The notes: generated by a model from the sequence alone, not told the origin. A stretch of 64,000 nt of DNA from Nelumbo lutea (GCA_022828595.1 JAKGHH010000002.1:71148383-71212382), one strand, 5' to 3'; shown: positions 47,457 to 59,482, counted from the first letter of the stretch. Program-made: numbers and translations.

Positions 47457-49338
47457 GGCCTCATTTGATAACATTTTTAAGACGTTAAGACGTTCGGTGT
47501 CTTAAAAGCTTGCTTTCCAGACCACAGACTGTTTGGTGCAAGCTCTGAAATTAGATCTGAATGTCACTTTTCAGATCTGAAAGTTTAATCACGCATTTTA
47601 GAGCCATGAAAATATCGAAAATATCCTTTATATTTTTTAGAATGACGTGCATACCCCTGGCGCCCCACCCAAACCCAAGGACCAGACGCAAAAACCCCCA
47701 AACCCACGAAACTCTTTGCTCTTGTGAAAGCAAAGGTATGGCGGTACAGGCGCCTGGAAGGTTCGTTTACAGTTTCGTTTCTTCTTTCTTCAGATTTCTT
47801 AACTAAAAACCTTTATTGTTTCAGGGTTACAGGCGCCTACCAGTTCGTTTCTTCTTTCTTCATCGAAGGGATCTTTATTTCGATTTTTGGAATTTTAGCA
47901 CTTCTTTTCATGATAACAAGGTTGGGTTTATTTCTGTGGATATTTATTTTTCAAATTTTACTTAAATGCCAAATCTTCTTGTTTTTCTATGCGATAATTG
48001 ATTTCTTTTTTTTTTTTATTATTATTCTGAATACTTGGGGAAGTATGAATTCGGTGAGGTTTTGTTGTAGGGTTTTAAATTTCTTGAAAGAGCCTTGTTT
48101 ACGTGTTTTGATTATCAATTTTCTGGAATAGTCGTTTAGTTTGTTTCTCTTTTGGCATTTGGGCAATGCAAAATGTTTTGGTGAATAAATTTTCCAATGA
48201 AGTAATTCCACCTTTACGTGTGGTGATGATTTTTCTGGACTTGTTCCTCTTGCCCTTTAATTTCAAGGTTTATGATGCAGGGACGTTTGCCCAAATAATT
48301 TCAAGGTTTAATGGTGGAGAATAGAAGTAAAAGCAATAGTGATGACAAGTAGTACCACGTCTATGTTTCTTCGAACACCCAGCACCCATCTATCTCTGTC
48401 TCTGTCTCTCTCTCTTTGTCGTGTGTGTGTGACTTGAATGTGTCTATCTCAAATTAATATCCATTGACACAGTGGTTGCTATTTATAAAGGAAGACATGG
48501 AAATGAAGTATTAACTGCAAATTAATTTGCTTTAACATTATAGAATTAATCCATATTTCTAATTCAATGGCGAGTGGATCTCTCTTTCTGTCTCTCTCTC
48601 TTTGGCCCCAACTTGTGCAGGGTCTAAATTATCTAATGGCACCAAAAGCCAATGTTTATTCCCTTATTAAACATTTATTATGTTATTTATTAAACATTTT
48701 ATTATTTTTTAATAGTTATTGATTATTTTTATTATGTTATTTTTTAATTATTAATTATTTTTAGTAATTATTATAAATTATTATGTATTTACTTATTTTT
48801 TATTCATGATACTATTAATTATTAATTAGTAACCATTAGTTTTTATTGATTATTTAAATTTTTATTAAGTTTTAATCATTTTATTATTTTTAATAGTTAT
48901 TAATTATTTTTATTAATTTAATTATGTTGTTTATTAATTATTAATTAGTTACCACTAATTTTATTGATTATTTTAATTTTATTAATTTTATAGTGATTAA
49001 TTATTTTTATTAATTTAATTATGTTTTTTATTAATTATTAATTATTTTTCGTAATTATTATTTATGTTATATGATTTTAATATTATTTTGAATTTGGTAA
49101 ATTATTTTATATGAAATAGTACAAATTGAGTTCAAATTTACCAAATAGTCTATTTTAAGGGTAAAATGGTAAAAATAGGGTATTTCAGATGTTAACAGTT
49201 TGGTCCAACACAAACAAACCAAAGTATTCAGAGCCTCTGAAAAGTAGAAAATCATCAATGCCTCTTCTCAGATTTCAGACGGTTTTAATATCTTTTTAAC
49301 TTTTCAGACTTCAGATTTCAGATTTATCAAACACCACC
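47457..49338. mobile_element. Candidate Tourist-type element, 1.9 kb
   Basis: Left end ggcctcatttgataac and right end ttatcaaacaccacc are partial inverted matches and are flanked by tta (47454-47456 and 49339-49341). No transposase is present. About 47640-47870 is less AT-rich and contains a short duplicated stretch (acaggcgcct; ttcgtttcttctttcttca). About 48700-49060 is made of attaattatt-type words. Confidence 0.4.
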
Positions 49339-49341
49339 TTA

Positions 49342-50597
49342 CACATATATGCACACATGCTCACTTGCTCACTCCAATTCCTACTTATATATTTGTTCAC
49401 CACCTCGGAGAACTCAGCCAGTATTGACTTAAGCGTCGGAGACCCTTGCCTACGACATCCATTTGGGTTCTCTGATATTGTTCTTTCACAGGTCAACCAC
49501 CGTAGTTGGCATTCGATCTCCAAGTTATCTTCGCCAGTAGGGATTGCAAACTTTTGATCATCATCAACTTTCAAAGAATTTCCCCTTTCTCTTCTTTGGT
49601 AAAACATAAATCCTATTTCCACCCTCTAAGGATTAGCATCAAAATTCACATTGGATGTTTGGCAGTATAGCATTTCATAGTTATTTTGTTTTATAGGTGT
49701 TTCTCGATTTTCATTGCACCTGTTTTATTAGAAAAAAAAAACACAAAAAATCATATTTGACTACGCATTTAAAGTGATTTGGCTTATGACATCTCAAAAA
49801 AGAAGTCAGCTTTTTTCAAATTTTAATGCATTAAATCAACTTGGTGATTAAAAAATCGTAGCAACCCCTCCTTTTTGAATCCTAACACTAATCATTGCAA
49901 AAACATTTTTTCTGAAAAACAAATCGCCAATGAAAATTTTCCAATATTCCATTTAATTGCTGATGTGGCATGAATGACACATCAGCAAAAACGGAATGCT
50001 TTTGAAACGCTCCGGTGCCAAACACCTACACATTGATTTGGATTATACCTTGCTGATATTTTGCCGAGAGATATGTCCAAATTATGACCCTTTGATGGTG
50101 GATCCCGATCATCCAGATGCAGAACAACCCAAGCTTAAATTGCCTATAAAGTCTAAGAGATTAAGACCTGAAACAAGGGACGCTGTCCGGTCTATAAAAA
50201 GGACAAAGGATCAAGGATGACCCATCTGGATTCTGCATACTCTGTCCCAACATACTCGAGTCATTGATTGGTCATTTTGGTCGCATAGTAGGGGAAGTAA
50301 ATTATGACCGTTGCCCACACCCTGTCTCCCATTTGTTCGCTTTTGGCTGCTATAATAATTTTCAAAATTTAAAAATGCAATTTAGCTTTATAGCCGTTGA
50401 AACCAAAACAGAGTACAGACCCTCTTCGTTGGGCCAAAAGCGGAAAACGGAATTCTCTAATCTCTCCCCCAGCTGAAACACGTTTTCCTCTCTTCATCAA
50501 ATCGAAATTCTCAGATTTCTCTGTACTTCTGTCACCTGTACTCGAACTGGGTTCCGGCGGTGGCGGTTAAAGAGGAGGAGGAGAAGGAAAAGAAGAG
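49342..50597 (+). promoter_or_regulatory. Upstream region of the glutaredoxin-like gene
   Basis: No other gene is supported; an open frame at 49996-50220 has no signature. Tata-like words lie at about 50190 (tctataaaaagg) and 50350 (ctataataat). CT-rich leader sequence lies at about 50455-50500. Confidence 0.35.
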
Positions 50598-51806
50598 ATG
50601 AAGGGTGTGAAAGGAAGGTTTCTAAAGAAACTGAAATCTATTCCTCTTCGACCCATCACTTCCCTCAATCCAGGTCGAGTTCTTCAGGCTAATGGGTTCT
50701 TAGATCCCTTGCCGCACGATTCCATCAACTGGGTATTTCAGAATCCACCGGCTCTTAAAGCACAAGATCAGAATACCAACAGCCATGGAAATCTCCCCGT
50801 GTTACAGCCTGATATCGATATTGAGGAATTGATGAGAGACTTGGAAGACGAAGAAACTGAAGAAATGGAGTTGGGCGGCGACGATGTTGGGAACAAAGAA
50901 AACATCCGGCCCCCCCTAAAGGCCAGGGACCCATTGACCGCAAAGGAAAATTCAGATTCTCCCTTCTTTTCAGAGTCTGAAAGCTGTAATCTTCGGAATG
51001 GCCCATTGGCAGAGCTCGACATATCCTCTTTCCGGCGGTCTGACACAGCACCGGCCAAGAACAGTTCAGAGATTCCCAATTCTTCAGAGTGTGGAACGTC
51101 TAATCTTTGGCAAGGCCCGTTAACAGAGATCGACATCTCGTCTTTCCGACGGCCGGACATGAATTCATGGAGCCTATTTGATCCAAACCTGCTAGCGGCC
51201 TTCCAGCAGGCAGTGATGGAGCACATGAGAGCAAATGAAGTCGAGAGAAAAGCCAGTATTGAACAACTGAGCGGAGAGAAAGAAGAGGAACCACCAACCA
51301 AAGTTCCTCGGATAGAGGACAATCCTCTGCTGGAATTCGAAGAGAAGTGCCCTCCGGGGGGGAGCGACTCTGTGATTCTCTACACAACAAGTCTTCGGGG
51401 GATACGAAAGACATTCGAGGGCTGCTGCAGCATCCGATTTCTATTGGGAAGCTTCCGGATTCTGTTCTACGAGAGGGATGTGTCGATGCATTTGGAGTTC
51501 AGGGAGGAACTGTGGAGGATCTTGGGAGGTAGAGTAGTTCCTCCGAGGCTGTTCATAAAGGGACGATACATCGGGGGAGCTGACGAGGTCGTAAGCTTGC
51601 ACGAGCAAGGTAAGCTTCGGCAGCTGCTCCAAGGGGTCCCAATGGATCACTCCGATGGCCCCTGCGAAGGTTGTTCTGGGATACGTTTTGTGCTGTGTTT
51701 CAATTGCTGTGGCAGTTGCAGAGTCAGTCCTGGGACTGATGGGTCGCCCACCCGATGCCCAGAATGCAATGAGAATGGATTGATTATCTGCCCTCTATGC
51801 TGCTAA
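50598..51806 (+). CDS. Glutaredoxin-like protein with C-terminal zinc-finger
   Basis: A complete single-exon protein of 402 aa, of the plant family containing Arabidopsis At5g39865. Residues 1-250 are a low-complexity, acidic region with an internal repeat: GPLAELDISSFRRSD (135-149) and GPLTEIDISSFRRPD (173-187). Residues about 257-346 are the glutaredoxin fold: VILYTTSLRGIRKTFEGC, ERDVSM, a VVPPRLFIKG cis-Pro region, and YIGGADEV. The CPYC/CGFS redox site is absent, which is usual for this family, so classic thiol exchange is doubtful. Residues 356-401 hold CxxC pairs (C356/C359, C367/C370, C371/C374, C387/C390, C398/C401), likely binding zinc. The start is supported by MKGVKGRFLKKLKSIP, a conserved N-terminal type. 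Function of the family is poorly known. Nothing suggests damage. Confidence 0.9.
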   Translation: MKGVKGRFLKKLKSIPLRPITSLNPGRVLQANGFLDPLPHDSINWVFQNPPALKAQDQNTNSHGNLPVLQPDIDIEELMRDLEDEETEEMELGGDDVGNKENIRPPLKARDPLTAKENSDSPFFSESESCNLRNGPLAELDISSFRRSDTAPAKNSSEIPNSSECGTSNLWQGPLTEIDISSFRRPDMNSWSLFDPNLLAAFQQAVMEHMRANEVERKASIEQLSGEKEEEPPTKVPRIEDNPLLEFEEKCPPGGSDSVILYTTSLRGIRKTFEGCCSIRFLLGSFRILFYERDVSMHLEFREELWRILGGRVVPPRLFIKGRYIGGADEVVSLHEQGKLRQLLQGVPMDHSDGPCEGCSGIRFVLCFNCCGSCRVSPGTDGSPTRCPECNENGLIICPLCC

Positions 51807-52948
51807 GGAACCCATATGGGTTTCGATTGGAGATCTCTGATTCCTTTTATGTTTACAGATTATATTGGTTTTCTTATTACAGATTATTTTGATTTTGTGG
51901 TGCATTTGAGTGGAAATTACATAAGATCACTGTTATTCTATGTATCAATTTGTGAATATGGAAAGATTATTTTCGATTAGCATTGGATCTAAAAGAACTT
52001 TCAACAGAATAAAGATTGCTTGCTTTCTGCGGCAGGATTATTATCAGAAAGTTGGATATGAGTTAAGTAAGATTGAACAAGTAAAACGGTTTAATGTAGG
52101 ATGCTTTGTCAGATCATTTTGCCGGGAGGAAAGGACTAAATTTTATTTTTCCACCTGGGTAGAAAGAACTGGTGTTTGTTTGGAATTGGATATTTGGAAG
52201 CAGAATCTTCACAAAAATATGACAATCCTAGTAGAACCAGAGTCTGGGCATTAACTTACAACCTGTTCTACGCTTCAAGCATCAGTCAGGACCCATCATT
52301 AGATGGGTCTGGGAGATCAACCAGGCCAAAAATCAGCATGAGAAAACACTTGGATGGTGGAGAAAATGGTTCTCTTGAAGCTAAAAAAGAAGCCCTCCAC
52401 ATAATGAATGTCCAGAATTTTTTTTTTTTCAGTTCTAGACTCCTAAACTTAAGAAGTTATAGCCTAAAGTAAACAACATATGTGTTTGGTTCCATGGGTG
52501 TTGCAGTGTTTCTCATATAGATGTTTAATTGAAAAATGTTACTTTAAGCGTTAATTGTTTTTGTTGTTAGGTTGGGTGTTTCAAATAATACCCATAAAGC
52601 TATCTTCCACCTCAACTTACAATGCTCCAGGTAAGCATTTCATTTTCAATAAACGTTAGGGCTTTGGGAGAAAGCAGAATTTGAAGTTTCTCTCAATGCC
52701 TCATGCACATAAATCCAAATGTTTCTGTTTTTTAATGTTTATTCGATAAATGTTGAAACCAAATAGCGGTTTCGTGCACAATAAATGACAACACCTAAGT
52801 GGTGCTGATGTGACAGCATTTTTCCAATAAATGCCAACAGAACCAACATAGTCAACTAATGCAAAGTTGCTTTTGGTTTCCGTTTCACCTATGTGATGCC
52901 TAATGGTGCCTATTGGCGGTTATGTATAATAAAACATAATAAACAATT
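51807..52948. other. 3' flank of the glutaredoxin-like gene
   Basis: No gene recognised; open frames at 51940-52254 and 52176-52472 lack any family signature. Confidence 0.45.
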
Positions 52949-52956
52949 GTCACATC

Positions 52957-53438
52957 TAGACCTGGCAAAAAGTTGACCCAACCCAACTCGGAAAAAACTG
53001 GGTTGGGTTGGGTTGGGTCATGGGTCAACCTGCTGACCTGATTGTCAAGTCTAATTGGGATTATTTATGCATTGTTAGAAGTTACAACTCTTTAATTTTT
53101 TCTATTTAGTCTTTACTTTTTATTGTTTACTCTTTAAATTGTTAAATGTTCAAGCTTTTTATTTTATATTTGAAATTTTAAGGTTAATTCTTTTAATTTT
53201 GACATTTTTCATATAATTTTATTTATTTTTTTAATTTCAATTATTTTTTGGAATGACCCGAATTGACCCATGGGTCAACCCTAACCCGAACATTTAGGGC
53301 TAAGGTCTAGCATTTGACACCTCAACCAGAAACTCAACCCTAACCCGAACATTTAGGGCTAAGGTCTAGCATTTGACACCTCAACCAGAAACTCAACCCA
53401 ACCCGAACCCGACCCACCCAACCCAATTGCCAGGTCTA
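52957..53438. mobile_element. hAT-like element with tagacctggcaa ends
   Basis: A 482-bp element with inverted ends tagacctggcaa and ttgccaggtcta, flanked by gtcacatc (52949-52956) and atcacatc (53439-53446), an 8-bp duplication with one mismatch. Its arms are rich in gacccaacccaa/ttgggttggg words. Confidence 0.8.
53277..53394. repeat. 59-bp tandem duplication
   Basis: Two copies, 53277-53335 and 53336-53394, identical by eye, each starting aaccctaacccgaacattt. They lie in the right arm of the hAT-like element. Confidence 0.85.
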
Positions 53439-53446
53439 ATCACATC

Positions 53447-53959
53447 GTACTTCATGCCCATACTGTTTTTTCCCATTTCCAATGCATAAATGCAACGGAC
53501 ACTCAACAGCACCACAATACCAAACATCGCTGAGAACGTGTTCATACACAATTGAATTGTTGTGATGGACCATCATGCATAGTTAACCATAGAGGGTTAA
53601 TAATGAAGTACTGAATATGTTCACAAAGCTAATTAACATATAGAGGGTTAATAATTATGGTACTCAATCTCAATGTCAAGAATCATAAGCTTACAAAGTC
53701 AGATCAAAATGGTATAAAAAGATGTTGGTTAATTATGCATATAAATAACAATTATGGCACAGTGTTGCAGATACAGAAGGGTTGCACAATTAGGCAAGCG
53801 CTCCAACATGCCTGAATGGTAATTACAACAATTTGTATCACCACCAACTACAGTTACCACCTGAAAGGGCTAAAAATAAGATGAGAAAAAAAAATAGAAC
53901 AAGGAAATGGCAATACATGGTTGATGGTAACAGTTTTAACTTTCACCTGCTCAAGCTTC
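53447..53959. other. No gene recognised
   Basis: No supported gene. A block tatagagggttaataat is repeated near 53590-53655. Confidence 0.4.
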
Positions 53960-54290
53960 TTAAACTGCAGAGGTCTCTTCTCCCACCTTGCCCTCTTCAG
54001 AGGGTGCTTCTTCCACCCTTCTCCTCTTTATGAATTGCATTAGCTTCCCTGACTCTATTGGTTGTTCTTCCACTATGTTCTCTTTATATTGTCCTTGGTC
54101 TTCAGATTCTTCCTCAACCTTTTCCTTTTTGCTCTGCTCAGAATCCTGCTTTATACAATCCTCAACCTCCATTGTTCCCCTGGTAGCAGTTCTCCTTTCT
54201 TGTCCCCTTCATTCTCTACTTCTTCCATTTCAACATCTACACATTTGTCTTGGTTCCTTCTGTAGTTGAAAAGCTTCCTCACCTTCATAT
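53960..54290 (-). pseudogene. Acidic protein fragment, unknown family
   Basis: The minus strand gives FNYRRNQDKCVDVEMEEVEN and, after a frameshift, a Glu/Lys-rich stretch ending EEAPSEEGKVGEETSAV at 53960. The composition looks like a real coding sequence tail, but I do not recognise it. It may be the last exon of a gene cut by the gypsy element at 54498, or chance low complexity. Confidence 0.3.
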
Positions 54291-54665
54291 CTCAAGGAAC
54301 CATACCTAAAAGCTTAAGCTGTTAGGTGAGGTACCTAAGTAGGTATTTATTCTCTAACATGCCACCTCACGCAAAACCTATCCGGAAAGCGTTGACAAAC
54401 ACAGGACTCATACCTTATACTAAAATCTAATAAATTATAATGGAGGCTATTACGACTGAACACTAGACCACTTGGTCAAAAAGGCTTTGATACCATCTGA
54501 TGAAGGAAGATTTGGCCCGACTTCACAGTTATGCGACACGTGGCAAAGGCAACAGCTCAGCACAAAAGCAAGCCTAAGGCGTGAGCACCAAGGGGAGAAA
54601 CCAGCGGTCAGAACTCCCTACTAGGGGCCCGAACTCGCCCTTGGTCCCAAACCAGAAAAGTAATC

Positions 54666-54845
54666 CGAACTGGCCTGCATATAACAGTTCGGGACATACT
54701 TCGTCGAACTGGCCTGCCTTGTAACAGTTCGGGATACCCCTCGCCGAACTGGCCTGCCTTGTAACAGCTCGGGATACACCTCGCCGAACTGGCTTGCCAT
54801 GCAACAGTTCGGGATACACCTCGTCGAGCTGACCTGCCCTATACA
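54666..54845 (+). repeat. 40-bp repeats in U3
   Basis: Units start at 54666, 54705, 54745, 54785 and (partial) 54825. Each starts cgaactggcctgc and contains cagttcggga, so the unit holds the inverted pair cgaactg/cagttcg. Confidence 0.85.
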
Positions 54846-55167
54846 TACCTCCGAACTCAAGACTTCGTCTCACTCACCACTCCACATCGCCCTCAGGGCA
54901 CCAAAACCAAGTAAACCGCACTATGCCTGACACCGAGGAAGTTCATACCCGAGGGCGCCGCACCATACTGACTTGGGATCTGACGCTTGATGGTCGCACT
55001 CTAAACGGCCACCTGCCACCGCCTCCTGACACCGCCATCTCCAGATTAGAGACACGATTAGGCAGTGACGGTTCTGTCCCAGCAGAAAGGATGACGCCCG
55101 AGTTGACAAACACAAGGGTAATCATACCCGACCTGACAAGGGCCTCGGAGCGAGTGCGGGAAGTGAT

Positions 55168-55175
55168 TATAAAAG
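55168..55175 (+). promoter_or_regulatory. LTR TATA box
   Basis: tataaaag about 210 bp before the LTR end, the expected place for the element's own promoter. Confidence 0.6.
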
Positions 55176-55382
55176 CCCCCTGCCCCCAACAAACAAGGTA
55201 TGTGAACTTTGCGCTATCTGGTCTACACTTTGCCTTTGAGAGATTACTGACTTGAGCTTCGGAGTTATCACACCGGGTTCCCCCCAGAGTTCTCTCATCT
55301 TTCCCGTTTCAGGCTCCCCAATGCTCCAGCTCAGAGGTGAGTTCGTTGACAGCTAAGACAGGCCGGATTGCTCTCCATCAAT

Positions 55383-55400
55383 TGGCGTTGTCTGTGAGAA
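55383..55400 (+). other. Primer-binding site
   Basis: tggcgttgtctgtgagaa, close to the tggcgccgtctgtgggaa site common in Tat-type elements. Confidence 0.75.
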
Positions 55401-55478
55401 TCGCTTCTAAAAGCCTCCATCTAAATCTCTTTTACATACCCTTCTTTCAAAAACTCCAACACCCACTCCAACACCGAA

Positions 55479-57190
55479 ATGGCCTCCTCCAGCAGTGCCG
55501 AACGTGGGACCGAAACAACCACTACCAAAGAGCAACACCATGTTCCGGCGGTGTGCATTGGGCAGTTCAGCATCCCCCTTTCAGTGGATGGGATCCCAAG
55601 TCTGAATGTGTCACAGGCGGTGGCACCTCTGAACACTCCCTCGTTGAACATTCCTCTTTCACTCCCCATCGAAATGAACTTCGTGGAACCAACTGCTGTT
55701 CCACTGGCAGCCCGCCGAAACTAGATAGATGATCTGATGCAATGCATGCGGGTAATGCAGGCCCAAATGCAGCAATTCCAGCAGCACCAACTCCAGCAAC
55801 ACCGGGTGTTGCACCACCTCTCCCAACACCATTATCAACAATAATTCCCTCAGCTACCCTTGGGCCAGCCACTGCTCCCCCCCCCCCGGCACCCTGTTTC
55901 AAAGCCGGTCAAGGCCTCCCCTCAAGGTGGACGACCTCACCAAGGAGAGGCTTTCCGACCACGGAACCCCCCTAACGGTCAGGCCTCATCCCCGGGCCGA
56001 AAGCAAAGAAAGATCACCCCCGCCTCGCAGCCCGCGGGTGGGTCAAGAATCTCGCCAACAAAGTCACCTCGGCGCTCCAAGCCCGAGTTCCCACTCACGA
56101 AGAACCGCTTCAGCGCCTTAGCAGCAGGCCAGCACTCCGGGCCCATCGAGCTCGGCAACACAGAGGCAAGCAGCACCAACACCAGGCCCACACAAAGAAG
56201 GCGCCGGTGAAATCGCCGAACTGCTACCCGCGTGCTACCCGAGCTCAGAGGCAAGGAAGAAACGAGCTCGGGTGAGGTAAAAACCGTCCCCATTCTCTCA
56301 GTTCCTTCCCCCCCTTTCAGCAGAACTTCTGGGAGTCCCCTTGCCTAGAGATTTCAAACTCCCTTCTCTGGACAAGTATGATGGGTCCTTTGACCCCAAC
56401 GACCACGTCGACGTGTTCTAGTCGCAAATGCACCTCGCTAGGGCAAGCGAGTCGTGCATGTGCGTGGCCTTCACCACCACCTTCAGAGGGGTGGTCCGCA
56501 CCTAGTACCGGAACCTAGCTTCCGGGTCAATAAGAAGCTGGCCCCAGTTCGTGCAGATCTTCACTGTGCACTTTGTTACCAGCAAAAGGTGTCCCAAAAC
56601 CGAGGAAAGTATCTTCGGGGTAATCCAAAGAGAGGGAGAACCCATCCAAAGCTACATCAAACGGTTCAATGAAGCATGTTTGCAGATCCATCGGTTAAAC
56701 CCCACGGTACAGCTCGCCGCAGCCAAAAGAGGGGTGACGCACAAAGAGTTCAAATGGCACATGGTGGCCAGCCAGCCAACAACCGTGGCCGACTTCCTCA
56801 AGCTGGCGGACAAGTTTATGAGAACAGAGGAAGAGATAAACCAGAGAAACGAAGGCGGGGTTGAAAAAAGAAAAAGAGAAGGCGAGCCCTCCAACCCCAG
56901 CGACAGAAGAAGCCAGAACCGAGAGGCGAAGCCAAGCCAACCGTCCTGAGCTCCCTTAGCAATTCGGACGGACTACACGCCATTGAACACAAGGCGGACC
57001 GAGATCTTGATGACGATTAAAGACGCCCCCTACATAAAGTGGCCACCTTGCCTGAAGAGCAACCCAAATGAGAGGAACAAGAATTTATATTGTAGTTTTC
57101 ATAAAGATCACGGTCATAGCATCGAGCAATGTAATAATCTCCGCGACGAGATAGAAGGACTCATCCGTCGCGGGTACTTAAGAAATTTTG
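55479..57190 (+). pseudogene. gypsy gag
   Basis: Starts MASSSSAERGTETTTT at 55479, runs to a stop at 55721, then a Pro/Gln-rich stretch. Across frames the gag core follows: PLPREFKLPSLDKYDGSFDP (about 56338), FVQIFTVHFV, and IQREGEPIQSYIKRFNEACL (56551-56949). The zinc knuckle is YCSFHKDHGHSIEQCNNL (about 57090). Several stops and frameshifts break it. Confidence 0.85.
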
Positions 57191-57299
57191 TACATTATAA
57201 CAATAGTAATAAAGCAGGTCGGCAAGGGGAACACGGGAAGGATGTCCCCGAGCCGAGCAACAGACCGGCCGAGGCCTTGCAGCGACCTCCCCCAGAAGA

Positions 57300-57830
57300 A
57301 AGGCTAGTTCGGGGAACCATTCACGTGATAGTGGGTAGTTCGGTGGTGGCAGGATGCAATTCGGCAGCAGCAAGGACGACAGTTCGCGAAGCAGCCCGAG
57401 AGGAGCAGAACCCTCCCAAGAGTCGAAGAAGGAAGAACCAATCTTTTTTACAGAAGACGACGCGCGAGGTGTTCACTTCCCCCACAACGACGCGCTCATC
57501 ATAAAGTTAAAGATCAGCGACTTCGAAGTCCGGCGCGTACATTGTAGACTCAGGCAGTTCGGCAAACATCCTATTCAAATCAGCATTCGATCAATTACAG
57601 TTGCAGAAAAGATAATTGAAACCCGCACACACTCCTCTGGTGGGCTTCAGTGGAGAGGAAGTCAGGCCCCTGGGGAAGATAACAGTACCTGTGGAAGTCG
57701 ACACATGGCCATGCGTGGTAAGACTCAACCACGATTTTCTGGTGGTCGCGACCCCCTCCCCATACAAAGCCATAATAGGGTGACCAATTACGCATATTCT
57801 GCGTGCTGTAGTCTCCACCTATTACCTAGC
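57300..57830 (+). pseudogene. gypsy protease
   Basis: IHVIVG and an NSAAAR block, FFTEDDARGVHFPHNDALII, then the aspartic protease site VDSGSSANILFKSAF at about 57543-57587. Stops follow near 57613 and 57779. The frame changes at least once. Confidence 0.8.
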
Positions 57831-57831
57831 A

Positions 57832-59206
57832 ATGAAGTTCCCAACGAACTTCGGTGTGGGGGTAGCGCGGGGCGACCAACTTGAGTCCCGCAAATGCTAT
57901 GTTGCCGCCCTAAAGGGAAAAACCAAGGCAGTCGACGACCTCGAACTGGAGCGGCTTGCGGGGCAGGGCGAGGAACGAGCTTCGCCCATTGAGGAAACAG
58001 TCACAGTCCCGACCTCGGCTACAGATCCGGCGCGAACACTCCAGATCGGTGCCTCCGTCAAGGAGCCTTTGCGAACTGAACTGGTAAGTTTCTTACTCCA
58101 AAATTTAGATATTTTTGCATGGTCCGCAGCAGATATGCCCGGTATTGACCCTGGCCTTATAACTCACAAGCTTAACACTGACCTTGTAGTCAGACCCATT
58201 AGACAGAAGAAACGCAACTTAGCCCCAGAGCGCTGGAGGACGGTTGACGAAGAAGTCGAAAAGCTCCTCGCAGCAGACTTCATAAGGGAAGTTCATTACC
58301 CGAGCTGGGTAGCCAACCCAGTGCTAGTGAAAAAAGCCAACAGCAAGTGGCGCATGTGCGTCAACTACACCGACTTGAACCGAGCTTGCCTAAAAGACTG
58401 CTTCCCCCTGCCCCGAATTGCCTAAAGACTCGACCTCGGGACATGAGCTGCTAAGCTTCCTGGATGCCTACTCAGGCTACAACCAGATCAAGATGGACCA
58501 GTCCGACCAAGAAAAAACCAGCTTCATTACCGAGTTCGGCCTATACTGTTACAAGGTCATGCCCTTCGGGCTAAAGAATGCTGGTGCGACCTTTCAAAGA
58601 CTTGTAAATAAACTTTTTCGGGCTTTAATTGGCACGAAAATTGAATGTTATGTAGACGACATGGTCGTCAAAATGCAGTTTTTGCGAGAATTAATAAAAG
58701 ACTTGGACTCTGTCTTTCAAATTCTGCGTCAATATAACATGAGACTAAACCCAAACAAGTGTGTCTTCGGTGTCACCTCGGGTAAGTTTCTAGGGTACAT
58801 TGTCAACCGGCGCGGTATTGAGGCCAACCCGGACAAAATAAAGGCCATCCTTGATATGAGACCACCTCGGAAAGAAAAAGAAGTTCAAAGGCTAAACGGC
58901 CGCATAGCCACTCTGAGCCGCTTCATGTCCAAGTTGGTAGACCACTGCCTGCCTTTCTTTAAGGCAATCAAAGGCAAAGGGTTCAAATGGACCCGAGATT
59001 GCCAGCTCGCGTTCGACGAGCTAAAGACTTACCTCGCCACCGTACCAACCTTAGCCAGACCCGAGGAGGGCGAGGTCTTAGAACTGTACCTCTCGGCGAG
59101 CGACAAGGTGGTCAGTTCGGTATTAGTAAAACAACTAGACCGGGTCCAACGGCCCGTCTATTATGTTAGTAAAATTCTGCAGGGAGCAGAGACGAGGTAC
59201 CCGTAG
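57832..59206 (+). pseudogene. gypsy reverse transcriptase
   Basis: MKFPTNFGVGVARGDQLESR leads into DMPGIDPGLITHKLNTD, the RT start WRMCVNYTDLNRAC, then, after a frameshift near 58420, FLDAYSGYNQIKM, MPFGLKNAGATFQRL and the catalytic CYVDDMVVK. The thumb and start of RNase H follow (FKWTRDCQLAFDELK). A stop falls at 59204. Confidence 0.9.
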
Positions 59207-59452
59207 ATAGAGAAAATAGCCTACGCACTAGTGATATCAGCTCAGAAACTCTGCCCATACTTCCAAGCTCACACAGTCGTCGTCTTAACCGACAAACCCC
59301 TAAGGCAAGTCTTGCTGAAGCCCGAGGTCTCCGATAGGCTGACGAAGTGGGCCATCGAACTCAGTGAGTACAATCTCCAGTACAAACCGCATACCGAAAT
59401 TAAAGCCCAAGCTTTGGCAGATTTTATCGCCGAGTGCACTTTCAGCCATTAA
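59207..59452 (+). pseudogene. gypsy RNase H, C-terminal part
   Basis: VLTDKPLRQVLLKPEVSDRL and ALADFIAECTF, typical of the Tat RNase H end. Confidence 0.8.
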
Positions 59453-59482
59453 GCCCAACAGGTTGAGTCCGAGGTCCCCAGT

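Larger units (their letters stand above)
54498..55380 (+). repeat. 5' LTR of gypsy element
   Basis: 883 bp, starting tgatgaagg and ending ctccatca two bases before the primer site. A TATA box, tataaaag, is at 55168-55175. The U3 part has a direct-repeat array. Confidence 0.75.

Noticed and set aside
47724..48131. 135-codon hydrophobic open frame
   Set aside because: Phe/Ile-rich translation of T-rich DNA with no homology signal.
49996..50220. 74-codon open frame upstream of the glutaredoxin-like gene
   Set aside because: No recognised family and no sign of joining the downstream gene.
53277..53394. Interstitial telomere repeat
   Set aside because: Only two aaccctaaccc words, within a 59-bp unit of a hAT-like element; not an array of TTTAGGG.
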